Shown here piece by piece: positions 53,616 through 64,000 of a stretch of DNA of 64,000 nt. This DNA comes from Neodiprion pinetum (taxonomy: Eukaryota > Arthropoda > Insecta > Hymenoptera > Diprionidae): assembly GCF_021155775.2 (NCBI RefSeq), contig NC_060237.1:12487832-12551831 (forward strand). The letters run 5' to 3'. Under the pieces are notes generated by a model that was not told where the DNA came from, did not search any database, and saw only the letters and a list, made by a program, of their open reading frames with translations. Position 1 is the stretch's first letter. Each line of letters starts with the position of its first letter. Both the position numbers and the translations under genes were made by a program.

Positions 53616-56600
53616 CTATTGGGGGGCTGGGACAAACCCCCAAGGTAGGGTGTCGGTCTGTCCAGGTATCAATTGCCGGTTGTCATCCTGCCAACTGAGA
53701 GCTAATTTTTTTTGTACGATCGTGCTTACTTCATGTTTCTTATTTCGTATCAAACACTGGGGGAGGGTCAACTCTTGGTAAGCCATCAGACAGCGCTTAT
53801 AATCATTAAACGTGATGCTATTTATTAAAGAATTTTTTACACCCTTGGCGCGCTCACTCACTTTTTCCCCATCCCCGCCCATCGTAGTAAATGTCTACAG
53901 CTGTGCTCGCAGTCTCACAAACTCTGTCATAATTTTACCATTATTTTCATCCTTCACTAGCCCTAGTCGTTTCTTGTTTTCAAGCGTAATGCCATACACA
54001 TTGTCGGGCGGATAGTCAGAGGTATCAAACATTGTATCCACATCACGTTTGATGATATCGTAGATGTTCGATACGTTAAATTGATAAATAAAGCTGTCTG
54101 TGTCGGTATACAACAATTTGACCTCGCTGTTCGAAAAGTTGGATTTCACATAATTGTAGTGGAAATCGTAAAGAATGATTTTTGACAGATCTAGAATCGA
54201 TGCACCGACGTAAATAGGTTTAGCGAAGTGAACTTTGACGCGATTCATTTCAATGATGACCATATCAGCGCCAAGTACGGTGCAGCTGTGAAAGTTTGCC
54301 GTGGCAATAAGCGCTCTCGCACCACCTCGTCCCTCCCATTTTGTGACCAATTTTACATCTTCATGATTTCTCACGTTTTCCATAGTCTTGCCGAACACCG
54401 CGTCATTCATGAGTTTGTAAAAGTTTTTCTCAAATTCATTCCTAGACTAATTGCGCATGTCCGGGTTGAGCGTGATATAAGGTTCGAGCCATGGAGATTG
54501 TGCAAACTTTAATACTCTGTGCACTTTCGTTACTCTCAATCCTAAACTCAAACACTGCTTCAAATTTCTATACTGCAATATATACTTTGTTTTGGGGTGG
54601 AGGGTGGTCGCGAGTTTGGTGTTTTTACCACCTGGAGGAGTAAAATGCTCGGGACAAAGAGGCAAGTCTTTGTGATCCTCGTGGAGTTCTGCAGGATAGT
54701 CCAAATCTACCTCCAGGAAGTAACCGATCGGCGAATCGTCCGGATGGTTTGTTATATCGATGTGCTGATACTCCGACTCGAACGAGCCGACCGGGAAATG
54801 CACGCTCATAGCCGCTCCGTACAGGTTATTCACGTCAAAATACGTGAGATACGATTCCGCTTTGTTTGGATCAAAATCTGTTCCCATGAATCTATTATTG
54901 GCCCGAGCGTGTCGATTAGAACATTGCGCTACGCCACCTCGAATGGCTGTTTCAATAAATAACACCATTTCAGGGTTGTCTAAAAGTTGCAAAGTTACAT
55001 TGGTATGTTTGAGCATCGCGTCAACAGCAAGTCCCGGTGCAGTGTAGTAGTGCAACGGATCTAAATCGTACGTTTTGGAGCAGCTAGCGCGAAAATGTTT
55101 GAAAATATCGGCAAGCAAAAGAACATCGGTCTTCAAATATAAATCAGAATAGCCGCCCAATGACTCTAAATGAAATTCCCCCCAAACATTTTTAGCGTGC
55201 TCGTAATCGGCGTCTGAAATATTTGCATCACAGGGGTGCGAGTAGAAATGCTTCTTTGCAGGTAATCGCGGTTCATCGAGTTTCCCCCAACAATCGACGT
55301 ATTCATAGGGAAAAACGCCTTTGCGGGTCATCAAACTGAACTGAGTCGGATTATTATAAAATTTACGTGTTATGGGCTTGTCTGCATCATTCAAATATTT
55401 AGAAAGTTTATCGATGCTGCTAGCCATAAATCGAAACGAATCGATGAATCTCAATTGCATCATCGTCCCATCAACGCGTTTTGTGAAGGATATATATTTT
55501 TCCTTATTTACGGGTAGCAAGGTAATTTCACCGGAAAAAGTTGACGCGAGGGATTTTATTAAAAAGTGAGAATCGTAACCGGACAAATTGTGGAAAACTA
55601 TTGGAATTGTGTGCGACTCTCTGAAATTCAAATTACACCGATTATGAGCAGGACCACGATATTTACCCGTGAAGTGACAGTGGTCGTGGTACTTTTTCTC
55701 CTCAGGGGTAAACGGCTTTTCGCAAATGTAGCAATTCTTTACGCGCATGTGGCGATCGTGTTGCACTTGGGTAAGAGACTCCATCGGAATTATGTTTTTG
55801 ACGCGTGACTCTACTTTAATCGATAAATCTTTGAGCTGCTGCATGAACCAATCTGTGCAATCAACGCCACGTTTACTGTGGAACTCCGATAAAGTCTCAT
55901 CGTACGCGCAATGCGCATAGTACGCTACACTGTGCGGGATATGCTTTTGAAATTCACGTGTTTCACGGGTTGAAACGTGATTTTGGAATTCGTCAATCGG
56001 TATAGACTCTAATATGCATTCGAGATCGGCGTAAACGACAAACGGGACGGTACCCTTGTTCCGAAAATTTGAAAATGCTAAATCCGTCGACTCGGGAAAT
56101 TCCATGCGTACTTTATTTAGCGTAATACAATCTTGCCGATCATTATCGTAGGCATGTTTCACGGTAAAGTGGCACAACATCTGTCGCATAAAAATAGTTG
56201 ACCATTATGATCAGACAATTGTTTGCTCACCAATCCCGAAAGATCTTTAATCCAAGCAAAGTGGAATCTCAGTGTTAACTCGCGAGCCATATCAATTTCT
56301 GGGTTACTTCCAACCATCAGAAGATGAATCGTGTCAAAGTTCGCGGTAGTCAAATGATCGCTCAAATAAATTGGCACGATGACGCTGTCATTTGATTTTG
56401 CATGATCTGAAAAAGTTTGAGATTCTATCCCATATACATTGATTTGCAAATTATTCAATCTCTCAAGCTTTTTCACATCATGTAGAGTAGCACGGAATTT
56501 GATACCTGTACAGTCCAACTCGGAGATAAAGCGGCAATAATGGAGAGTCCTATCGGTGTTGGTGTTGGTCGGGTGGCGTGCTGCAGTGATGGACCAGAGA

Positions 56601-57418
56601 AGACATCTTTCATCTTTGTTTTTCACGTTCACCACCGCTCTCTTCCGCTGAATGTCCTTGGGCAGCTCAACGAATGTCGAAAGTCCCGCAGCGAGAGGCT
56701 GGTACCGGCTGATATTTACAGCAGTATTGAGGATCTCGATCATGCTCCACCCAGAATCGCGTTGTTCAAAATTCTCAACCTTCACAAGTAGATCGGCCCT
56801 TGCGTGTGTAAACCAACCGTCGATATCGCTCGAGGGGAGGATCGCGATGTTGGCGGTGTTGAAGCTTTTAACTTCTTCCGCAATCCCCTTGTGCTTTATG
56901 TTTTCGGATTTATCACGATAATGTGAGGTTAACCTTGACATTACCCTCCGCGCGCAATACCAGCCTCAATCGCTTAACGATAATCCGTTGCGCGTCGTCG
57001 AAAAAGGTGTCCAAATTTTTATGCCCGAGATTCGTTACAACTCCCGTTCGGATCCGGTTGGCGAAAGCACTTTCAACTTTGTCCCACTGCACGCTCGCAG
57101 TGCCACCGATGTTCGCGCCAATTACTACGGCGCGGCGTGCTGCTGCTGCTGTCGCCGCTGCTGTCGCTGCCTCAGCTGTTGCCGAATCTTTGCTATCCAG
57201 GATTGTACGAGCGTGATTGTGTGCTGAATTTGCAGTTTCGCACCTATGCTCGTTCTCGGTCGCTTGGAAACATCACGCAGAAATTGGAGATTTCCCATTC
57301 CAACGTCAATCCAATGCTGGAAGATGTCATCTTTCTCCTGCTGAGGATGCAGCTCGCCCAACAAATCGTGCGCGTTCTCCATCGTTTTGACGATATATGA
57401 GTATGTTTCAGCGGCCAT
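53616..57418 (-). pseudogene. polB: Protein-primed DNA polymerase B (full span, frameshifted)
   Basis: N-terminus at ATG 57418 with a Q/R-rich tract, then a frame carrying VESAFANRIRTGVVTNLGHK (~57080-57020), then 56941-56159 with RAVVNVKNKDERCLLWSITA. The 580-aa frame 56189-54447 has exonuclease motifs VVYADLECIL, FHNLSGYDSHFL and YLKTDVLLLADIF, plus polymerase motif A (YFDVNNLYGAAM). Frames 54410-53895 and 53882-53616 carry motif B (MNDAVFGKTMENVRN), motif C (YTDTDSFIY) and the C-terminus. At least four frameshifts or stops occur (near 57220, 56945, 56175 and 54445, and a stop at ~53895). It would replicate the element by protein priming; as it stands it is non-functional. Confidence 0.85.
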
Positions 57419-57559
57419 GACTTTAACGCTGATATTTGCAGAACTTTGATGAACTTTTGACTTGCACGTATCGTGTAAGACTAATGAGTCTGCATCGGAT
57501 GCGTTGAGTTAATATATGCGGATAGATCGTAAGAACTTGGGAGAGTGCTAGTAAAAGCA

Positions 57560-57830
57560 AACTATTGACGTGAAAGCTTATGGATTGTCATCAACATTTC
57601 CCCGACCTATCTAATTGTGGTAAACATTCCCGGCCTATCTAATTTCGGCATCACCATCCGATCAATTGACACAAAAGAGTGTATTCGAAGTATGTTAAAA
57701 ATATTATTTTTCGCTCTAGGGAGTAAAACTATTAGCGTGAAAGTTTACGAATCGCCATCAACATTCCCGACCTATCTAATTGTGGCGAACATCCCCAGCT
57801 TTGCTTAAAACTAGGTGTAACTGTAATTCG

Positions 57831-57831
<1 letters not shown>
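57560..57831. repeat. Internal copies of the Polinton-2 inner-TIR subrepeat
   Basis: AAACTATTGACGTGAAAGCT, CATCAACATTCCCGACCTAT and similar words repeat two or three times and match the block at 60840-60970. This indicates partial duplication of the right inverted repeat before the TA-rich insertion block. Confidence 0.65.

Positions 57832-57892
<61 letters not shown>
57832..57892. repeat. (TA)n microsatellite, first block
   Basis: About 30 uninterrupted TA units directly before the LTR at 57893; continued after it at 58175-58226 and in short form at 60159-60173. Confidence 0.9.
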
Positions 57893-57896
<4 letters not shown>

Positions 57897-58171
57897 ACAA
57901 AGGGTGAAATCACCCGTTTTGCTCCCTCTTTAATGATCTAGTAGTCAGCATAGATAAAAGACGTTCATAAACCTCTTATGTCTTTAAAAAGAATAAGGTT
58001 GCTGCGCCAACCAACATTATTGCGAAAACAGTCTTGTTTCAGACTTTAAACGAGAAACACATATTACGCATTAAAAGCATTTTCACAATATTTTATTAAC
58101 GCTCTTGATTTCTTTGACTTAATGAGTAAACTCGCGGATCCATATTTTATTAACGTAACGTCTAGAACGTT

Positions 58172-58174
<3 letters not shown>
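57893..58174 (+). repeat. Solo LTR related to the Gypsy LTR at 4195-4493
   Basis: 282 bp, starts TGTTACAAAGGGTGAAATCA and ends GTTACA. The first ~180 bp align well with the Gypsy LTR; the 3' third is diverged. Flanked on both sides by TA repeats, consistent with insertion into the microsatellite, and with no internal region. Confidence 0.75.
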
Positions 58175-58226
<52 letters not shown>

Positions 58227-58229
<3 letters not shown>

Positions 58230-60158
58230 GACGTGGATTTTTCTGCACCTTGGTCACTCGGAGAAAATGACCGAGAACTTACCGCGTGCACAATAATTTG
58301 GCGTCCACGATGTACCCTGGATCTAAAACAATACCGCGAGATTTGTTGGGCGCCTGGCGTGATTAACACGCCTCGAAATCGGTAATGCGAAATATCGCGA
58401 CCATATACTCGATAGCTCAGTACCGCGGAGAGGGGAGGGGTAAATTTTGGGTAGAGAGAGATGTAACACAAGTAAGCCAATGCGTGGTTTGGCCAAATCA
58501 CTATAAAATTCCAATAATATATTTCTCGTCAGCGATGTTACAAAAAAAAAAATTAAAAATAAAAATAATCATACGACTGCGCAAGTCGTCCTTCGCGATT
58601 CCAAATACAAAGGTTTAAATTTTATCCAAAAGAAATAAGAAAGAGAGAAACAAACCAAATAATAAAAAAAATGAATAAATCTAGGAGACCTCTACGGCCT
58701 TCGTGCGCTAGTCGCCGTCTTAATAATACCTTAACTCGCAAAAACCAAAAACAAAATCGGACTCGATACGCTGCTCGCGATCGGCCTCAACTACGACGCT
58801 ACTCGTCACTTAATTATAAACCGCTAAACAAAAACGTAATCTAGATCATACTCGACGCGCTAATCGCAATTCTGATTAAATCTAGCTGGTATCTTATTTC
58901 TACGGGCGCTAGTCGCCACCTTGCTGATGCACTATAATTCCTAAACTAAATCAAAAAGACGTGACTCGACGCGCTAATCGCGACCAAATTAATCACTCTA
59001 GGAAGCTTTTCTAATCGCGCGAGTGTATAGCGTATAATGACGCATACGAGCTCCAGTCGTAGTCCCTATTTCCACAAAGTTCACCACCCTTTTTACGTAC
59101 GCGGACTCGACGAGACCCTGTGCAGCGGAATTTGGCCGCACTCAATTTCACTCCGAAATTGTTCCCCACTCGAAACCGTGACTCGACGCGAGACTTTACA
59201 GGGATCCCCTTGACTCTACACGTTATCGCGAAAACTCAGGCTACGGTCATCCTCAAGGAGATCGGCAAACAGATTTCGAGCGCTACTCTAACTCTAAGAT
59301 TACTTGGGCCGACTGTTTATCCGGGTGCCAATTTGACTTGCGCTCGAAATATGCCCGCAAAGAATTATAAGCGCTTACCGCTCCGCAGCCACACTAGAAA
59401 TTCTCCTACTCCCGTCTCAGCCATTTCACACACAGTCTCTTTTCTTTTTTTTTTTCTTTGAATTTGAATTTGACGCAACTCTACCGTCGCGAACTGTCGC
59501 CAGGACTCAAGTGACGAGTCCTGCAAATCGGAGCCGCAATTCGAACATGCCCCGAACATAGGCGCCATCCATAGTCAAAATTTTCCCGCTCGCATTGGGG
59601 TTCTCGTTACGCAATTCTTACAATCTAGCGTATCGCTATCGTTGAATTCCGCTGTCGCGGGGTGTTGATTGGCTGACCAGTCTCGTGTACCCCGTAGCTT
59701 GGCAGTGGCGTGGTGATGACTTTTCGAGGGCACCTGTCGTCAGTTGGGCGACGAAGGGGGGGGGCTACGGCTCGCCGGCCACCAACGGGAATCTCGTCCG
59801 CCTTGGATTCCCTCGCGGCAGAGCTCTCCGTTGACGCTCTCTCCGTAGCCTCGTGCGAGGCCCTCCTTTCGTCGCGATCCGCCGCGATTGCCATCCAGTA
59901 ACGTCGTTCTGACTTGCTGCCGATCCCCTGTCCGAAGCCGCATTTACTCGCCACCCAAAAAAAAAATAAACAAAAATCCTGAAAAGTCTTATTTGCTAAA
60001 CCGGCGATGGTCCCCTCTTAGAGTCTCGGATGCGTGACTGTTGTCCTGGCGCTCTTTTTCGAAATGAGCCGCGGTCTACTCCGCGTGCTCCCTAAGTCTG
60101 TGGTCCGTCTAGAGTTCGGGGAGCCGTGTGGAACGCGCAGTAAAACTGCCACGTTACA
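58227..60158. mobile_element. Candidate solo long LTR (or TIR element), 1.93 kb
   Basis: Starts TGTGACGTGG and ends CCACGTTACA, i.e. TG...CA with near-inverse ends, flanked by TA repeats. The interior has no transposase or RT, but repeated CGACGCGCTAATCGCGA-like words (58720-59000), and two short ORFs (59120-59461, 59740-59954) without motifs. A long solo LTR fits best; a non-autonomous DNA element is the alternative. Confidence 0.5.
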
Positions 60159-60173
60159 ATATATATATATATA

Positions 60174-60788
60174 CAGGGTGTCCCTAAATTGCCTCCCACG
60201 GACTAGCCAGCATGATACCTCGTTAAAATCCAACCGAGAATTTCTTTTCCGGAAGCTCGTCCGACGCATAGTTTTTGAATTATAAGCGATAGCGCTAGGC
60301 TAATCAGAGTGCACCATTTCATCTAGATTTGCCGCCACGGAAATTGCTGTTCTGTTCGTCTGGATGAATGATTATTATTCATTTACGAATTAGATATCGG
60401 CACCTCCCCTCTCTCGCTGCTGCACCCCTTATGCTTGAGGATGCGCTTCTGTTTACCCACACAAGTGTGCGCCCATGGATGTGCGGCCGGCAGCGTGTGC
60501 CTCGGCAACAATACCGAGGTCAGCGCCCGAAAAGGGGTAAAGCAGCGAGAGAGGGAAGGTGCCGATATTTAATTCGTAAACGAATAATAATAATTTACCC
60601 AGTCGAACAAAACAGCAATTTCCGTGGCGGCAAATCTGGATGAAATGGTGCACTCTAATTGGCCTAACGCTATCGCTTATAATTCAAAAACTATGCGACG
60701 GACGAGCTTCCGGAAAAGAAATTCTCGGTTGGATTTTAACGAGGTATTATGCTGGCTAGTCCGTGGGAGGCAATTTAGGGACACCCTG
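60174..60788. mobile_element. Foldback MITE, 615 bp
   Basis: Begins CAGGGTGTCCCTAAATTGCC and ends with its inverse, flanked by TA. The inverted repeats extend ~260 bp each, nearly meeting in the centre (~60440-60520). TA duplication and end sequence suggest a Tc1/mariner-type non-autonomous element. No protein. Confidence 0.75.
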
Positions 60789-60789
60789 T

Positions 60790-61933
60790 ATATATAACTA
60801 CAAAAATTCCATTAATATTTTTCGAATGTAAAATTTTCGCCCTGGGGGTAAACTATTAGCGTGAAAGTTTACGGATCGTCATCAACATTCCCTGTCTATC
60901 CAATTGCGATGTCGCCAGCCGGTCGATTAACGCAAAAGAATGTATTCGAAGTACGTGGAAAATATTATTTTTCGCCTGGGGCAAACTATTAGCGCGAAAG
61001 TTTACGGGTAACGGCGAAAAATCGAGGGGGTAAACTGTTAGCGCGGAAGTTTACGGGTAACGGTGAAAAATCAAAATGGTATATCGGAAATATTATTTTC
61101 GCCCTGTGGGTAAACTATGAGCGTGAAAGTTTACGGATCGTCATCAACATTCCCTGTCTATCCAATTGCGATGTCGCCAGCCGGTCGATTAACGCAAAAG
61201 AATGTATTCGAAGTACGTGGAAAATATTATTTTTCGCCTGGGGCAAACTATTAGCGCGAAAGTTTACGGGTAACGGCGAAAAATCAGAATGGCTATTCAT
61301 CCGACCAAGAAATAAATCACATTATCAAACTGTCTGACGATAAAAAATCAAAATGGCTGCTCATCCGGCTAAGCAAAAATCAAAATGGCCGCTGTCTGAA
61401 TGGCTGCTCGTCAGACGGCAAAATCGGTCGATTATACTAGTGACGTCATAAAAAATCAAAATGGCCGCCATCAAAATGGCAGCTCGTCACACGGCAAAAC
61501 TAGGAAAAAATCAAAATGGCCGCTGTCTGAATGGCTGCTCGTCAGACGGCAAAATCGAGCGATTATACTGGTGACGTCATAGCGAAAATCATATTATCAA
61601 ACTGTCGGACGATGAAAAATCAAAATGGCCGCTCATCCAGCTAAATCAAAATGGCTTCTCATCCGGCTAAGCGAAAATCAAAATGGCTGCTCATCCGGTT
61701 AAATCAAAATGGCTGCTCATCCGGCTGAGCAAAAATCAAAATGGCTGCTCATCCGGCTGAGCAAAAATCAAAATGGCTGCTCATCCGGCTAAATTAAAAT
61801 GGCGATTATACTGGTGACGTCATTGGGAAAGGCTTGCTATAGTGGGGGTAACATACCGGATGCCCGGGAGGGCGGCGGGAGGGAGCCCGCACGCCGCCAT
61901 TTTTTTATTTTGAACTCTCGTATCTATACTACT
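60790..61933 (-). repeat. Right terminal inverted repeat of Polinton-2
   Basis: Mirrors 50089-50957 but is ~275 bp longer through internal duplication of the GTTTACGGATCGTCATCAAC block (60861 and 61131) and extra GGCTGCTCATCCGG units. Confidence 0.85.
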
Positions 61934-64000
61934 AATAAATGATGATTTTCGTACAATGTGTATCGAAAAATCACCGAGCTTCTTCCAAAACATCGATATA
62001 AATGGGGCCTATGGGGCATCAGTTCGAGTGGGAAAAAAATAAAAATGAAAATTATTTGGAACATTGTTTTCAAAAACAATGAGCAATGGTGAAAACATTC
62101 TTCGAACGTAGTTAATGTATTTACCAACATCTGGAAACGTTTATTGTTTTGTTTATAAATTGTTGTACTTAAACCAGTTCTTTTGATGGCTCAGCATTTT
62201 CTGATTGGAAATCTGCCGAAGAAGAGACGGCATCTCATGAAAATAGTCCCGAACATCGAAATAATCTGTTGACGTGGTTAAATCGCAGAGATCCACGCCG
62301 TCATATAGATTCGTCAATGACTTCCGCTCTACTCACTGAACACGAGTATTGGACGAATGTTTTGAAGCGCGTCGTCACTGTCGTGAAATATCTTGCCAGC
62401 AGAGGCTTGCCATTTCGTGACGATGATGAAAAATTTGGGTCAAGACACAATGGTAATTTCTTAGGATCGCTTGAAATCATCTCCGAGTTTGACCCATGTT
62501 TGAAAGCTCACATAGAAAAGTATGGCAACAAAGGCAGTGGAAATGTATCATACTTATCGAAGACGATATGTGAAGAATTTATTAAGATTCTTGGAAAACG
62601 CACCCTTGAAGAAATTGTCAAACGGATTAAAGGAACAAAATACCACGGTCTTATAGTTGATTCGACCTCTGACTTGAGTCATGTTGATCAGCTTTCGGTA
62701 GTAATTCGATATTGTCATGCTGGAGCGGTTCACGAAAGCTTTATATCTTTTCCTCCGATATTTAGTCATACCGGGACATTCCTCGCGAGTCGTGTATTGT
62801 TATTCCTTCAAGAACTCGGAATTGAAATAAAAAATTTCCGTGGGCAATCGTACGATAACGCAGCTAACATGTCAGGAAAGTATAACGGAATACAAGCAGA
62901 AATTTGCAAAGTAAACCAACTAGCATTTTACGTACCATGCGCTGCTCATTCATTGAACTTAGTTGGCCAGAGTAGTGCTGAATCATGCGGAGAGTCCACA
63001 AAGTTTTTTATGTTTTTGCAAAAATTGTATGCTTTTTTTTCGGCTTCTACCCATCGTTGGACTGTATTAACAACTAAAATTAATAACCCGTATACGGAGC
63101 GTTTAACTTTGAAACCTGTATCGCAAACGAGATGGTCCTCGTGAGGGAATGCGACAAAATCTCTCCACGAAAATTATAATCTCGTATATGAAGCCTTTAT
63201 TGAGATCCGAGACGATGAAAACCAGAGGCATGATACTAAACTCGAAAGTGGTTCCTTAGCGAAAACGCTCACTAAATTGGAAACGGCATTCCTGGCGGTT
63301 TTATGGAATGAACTTTTAGAAAAGTTTTACGCAGTAAGTAAAGTACTGCAAAAACCTGGTTTGAATTTGAAAACAGGTGTAAGTTTGTTGCGTGGTCTGA
63401 GGGACACCGTTTCAGAAAAACGTGATAAAATTACGTATTATGAAGAAAATGCGAAGAAATTGAGTACGTTCGTTAGTCCCGAATACACGTCCAAACGATC
63501 TATCTCACAGGCAAAATATCCCGACAGTCAGACGAGCGAGCCTACACGATTTTTGATAGCTGCTGACAAATTTCGAATTGAGACTCATTTATCTATAATA
63601 GATAAGGTGTCTGGCGAATTCGATCGACGATTTTCTGCCTATTAACATGTCGCAGATCTTTCCGGATTATTTACCACTGATTTTCCCGAGATGGCTAAGG
63701 CACATTTGAAGACATACGCTCAAAAGTTGATCGATATGTATACACAGGATATAGATGAGTCCTTCATAGATGAGCTTGACTTTTTTCAATCGGTTTTCAA
63801 AGCGGAAGCATTGCGGAACACCGATCTTTATCCCGGAAGTTTATTTAAAATGATAATCGATAAGGATTTAATATCTTTTTTTCCAAATACGTTCATCATT
63901 TTAAGATTTCATTTGTCAATTCCTATTGCAAACTGTGAATCAGAACGTTTCTTTTCGAAGCTTGCTTTCATAAAAAATGAATATAGCATTTGTATGCACA
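61934..64000 (+). pseudogene. hAT (ZMYM1-like) transposase, main part
   Basis: Continues the gene cut at 50088. After a damaged zone (a TAG near 62111 and a frameshift near 62172) the frame runs from ~62175 through the window end with only two in-frame stops, TGA 63142-63144 and TAA 63643-63645. Landmarks: FDGSAFSDWK, the DUF4371-type core HGLIVDSTSDLSHVDQLSVV with YDNAANMSGKYNGIQAEICK and CAAHSLNL, and the C-terminal hATC dimerisation segment ANCESERFFSKLAFIKNEY. Both clean stops are C-to-T changes (CGA, CAA). The 3' end lies beyond the window. Confidence 0.8.

Larger units (their letters stand above)
50089..61933. mobile_element. Polinton-2: Polinton/Maverick-type element, 11.85 kb
   Basis: Termini AGTAGTATAGATACGAGAG and its inverse (AG...CT). 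The flanking 6-bp duplication is exact: aataaa at 50083-50088 and 61934-61939. Inside, in order: ~0.9-kb inverted repeat, two small Polinton-type proteins, an intact DDE integrase (+), a convergent PolB (-, broken), then a TA-rich block holding two LTR-type insertions and a MITE, then a 1.1-kb inverted repeat. No capsid, packaging ATPase or protease gene is visible. Confidence 0.85.

Noticed and set aside
58122..58385. ORFs reading YIYIYIYI
   Set aside because: Translation of the TA microsatellite.
60018..60285. Overlapping 83-aa ORFs on both strands
   Set aside because: They straddle the boundary of the 1.93-kb element, TA repeat and MITE, so they cannot be one gene.

Overview
This is eukaryotic DNA, most likely insect. 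It is AT-rich, with no operons and no host gene I can name. Almost every recognisable coding region belongs to a transposable element: Ty3/Gypsy, Penelope-like elements (PLEs), protein-primed-PolB Polinton/Maverick-type elements, a hAT (ZMYM1-like) transposase, a MITE and LTR fragments. The combination fits hymenopteran or other insect heterochromatin, but I cannot name a species. I see no tRNA, rRNA or CRISPR array.

Layout. (1) 1-4493: two near-identical Gypsy copies meet head to head. One is on the minus strand, with its gag running off the left edge. The other is on the plus strand, cut down to gag, protease and a scrap of integrase. (2) 4500-17170: mostly unassigned sequence with a ~150-bp tandem repeat, a GC-rich hairpin cluster, an OTU-type cysteine protease ORF and a 2.73-kb segment bounded by perfect 15-bp inverted repeats. 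(3) 17180-42103: a four-element nest. PLE-D is interrupted by PLE-B. PLE-B's minus-strand arm is interrupted by a PLE-A inverted dimer, and its plus-strand arm by Polinton-1. (4) 42736-47991: PLE-C, again an inverted dimer. (5) 49821-64000: a decayed hAT gene split by Polinton-2 (50089-61933). Polinton-2 in turn received two LTR-type elements and a MITE in a TA-rich tract.

Polinton-1 (24964-38718) is the most striking object. It is a 13.76-kb near-palindrome with ~6-kb arms, begins AG and ends CT, and is flanked by 6-bp repeats (aatata/gatata). Each arm carries two TATA-box-driven small genes (104 and 282 aa), two very acidic genes, and a 5'-truncated protein-primed DNA polymerase B. Polinton-2 has the canonical 6-bp target duplication (aataaa on both sides). 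It keeps a DDE integrase, a broken full-span PolB and two small Polinton-type proteins. The two elements share related terminal sequences. Both also carry the same A-rich tandem repeat between their convergent PolB and integrase 3' ends.

How the pieces act together: the integrase would insert a Polinton and make the 6-bp duplication, and the protein-primed PolB would copy it from the inverted termini. PLE reverse transcriptase with its GIY-YIG nuclease copies PLE RNA, and the PLE ends carry hammerhead-ribozyme-like cores. All the transposition enzymes here except the Polinton-2 integrase carry visible lesions, so the locus reads as a layered graveyard whose youngest layers are nearly undamaged.
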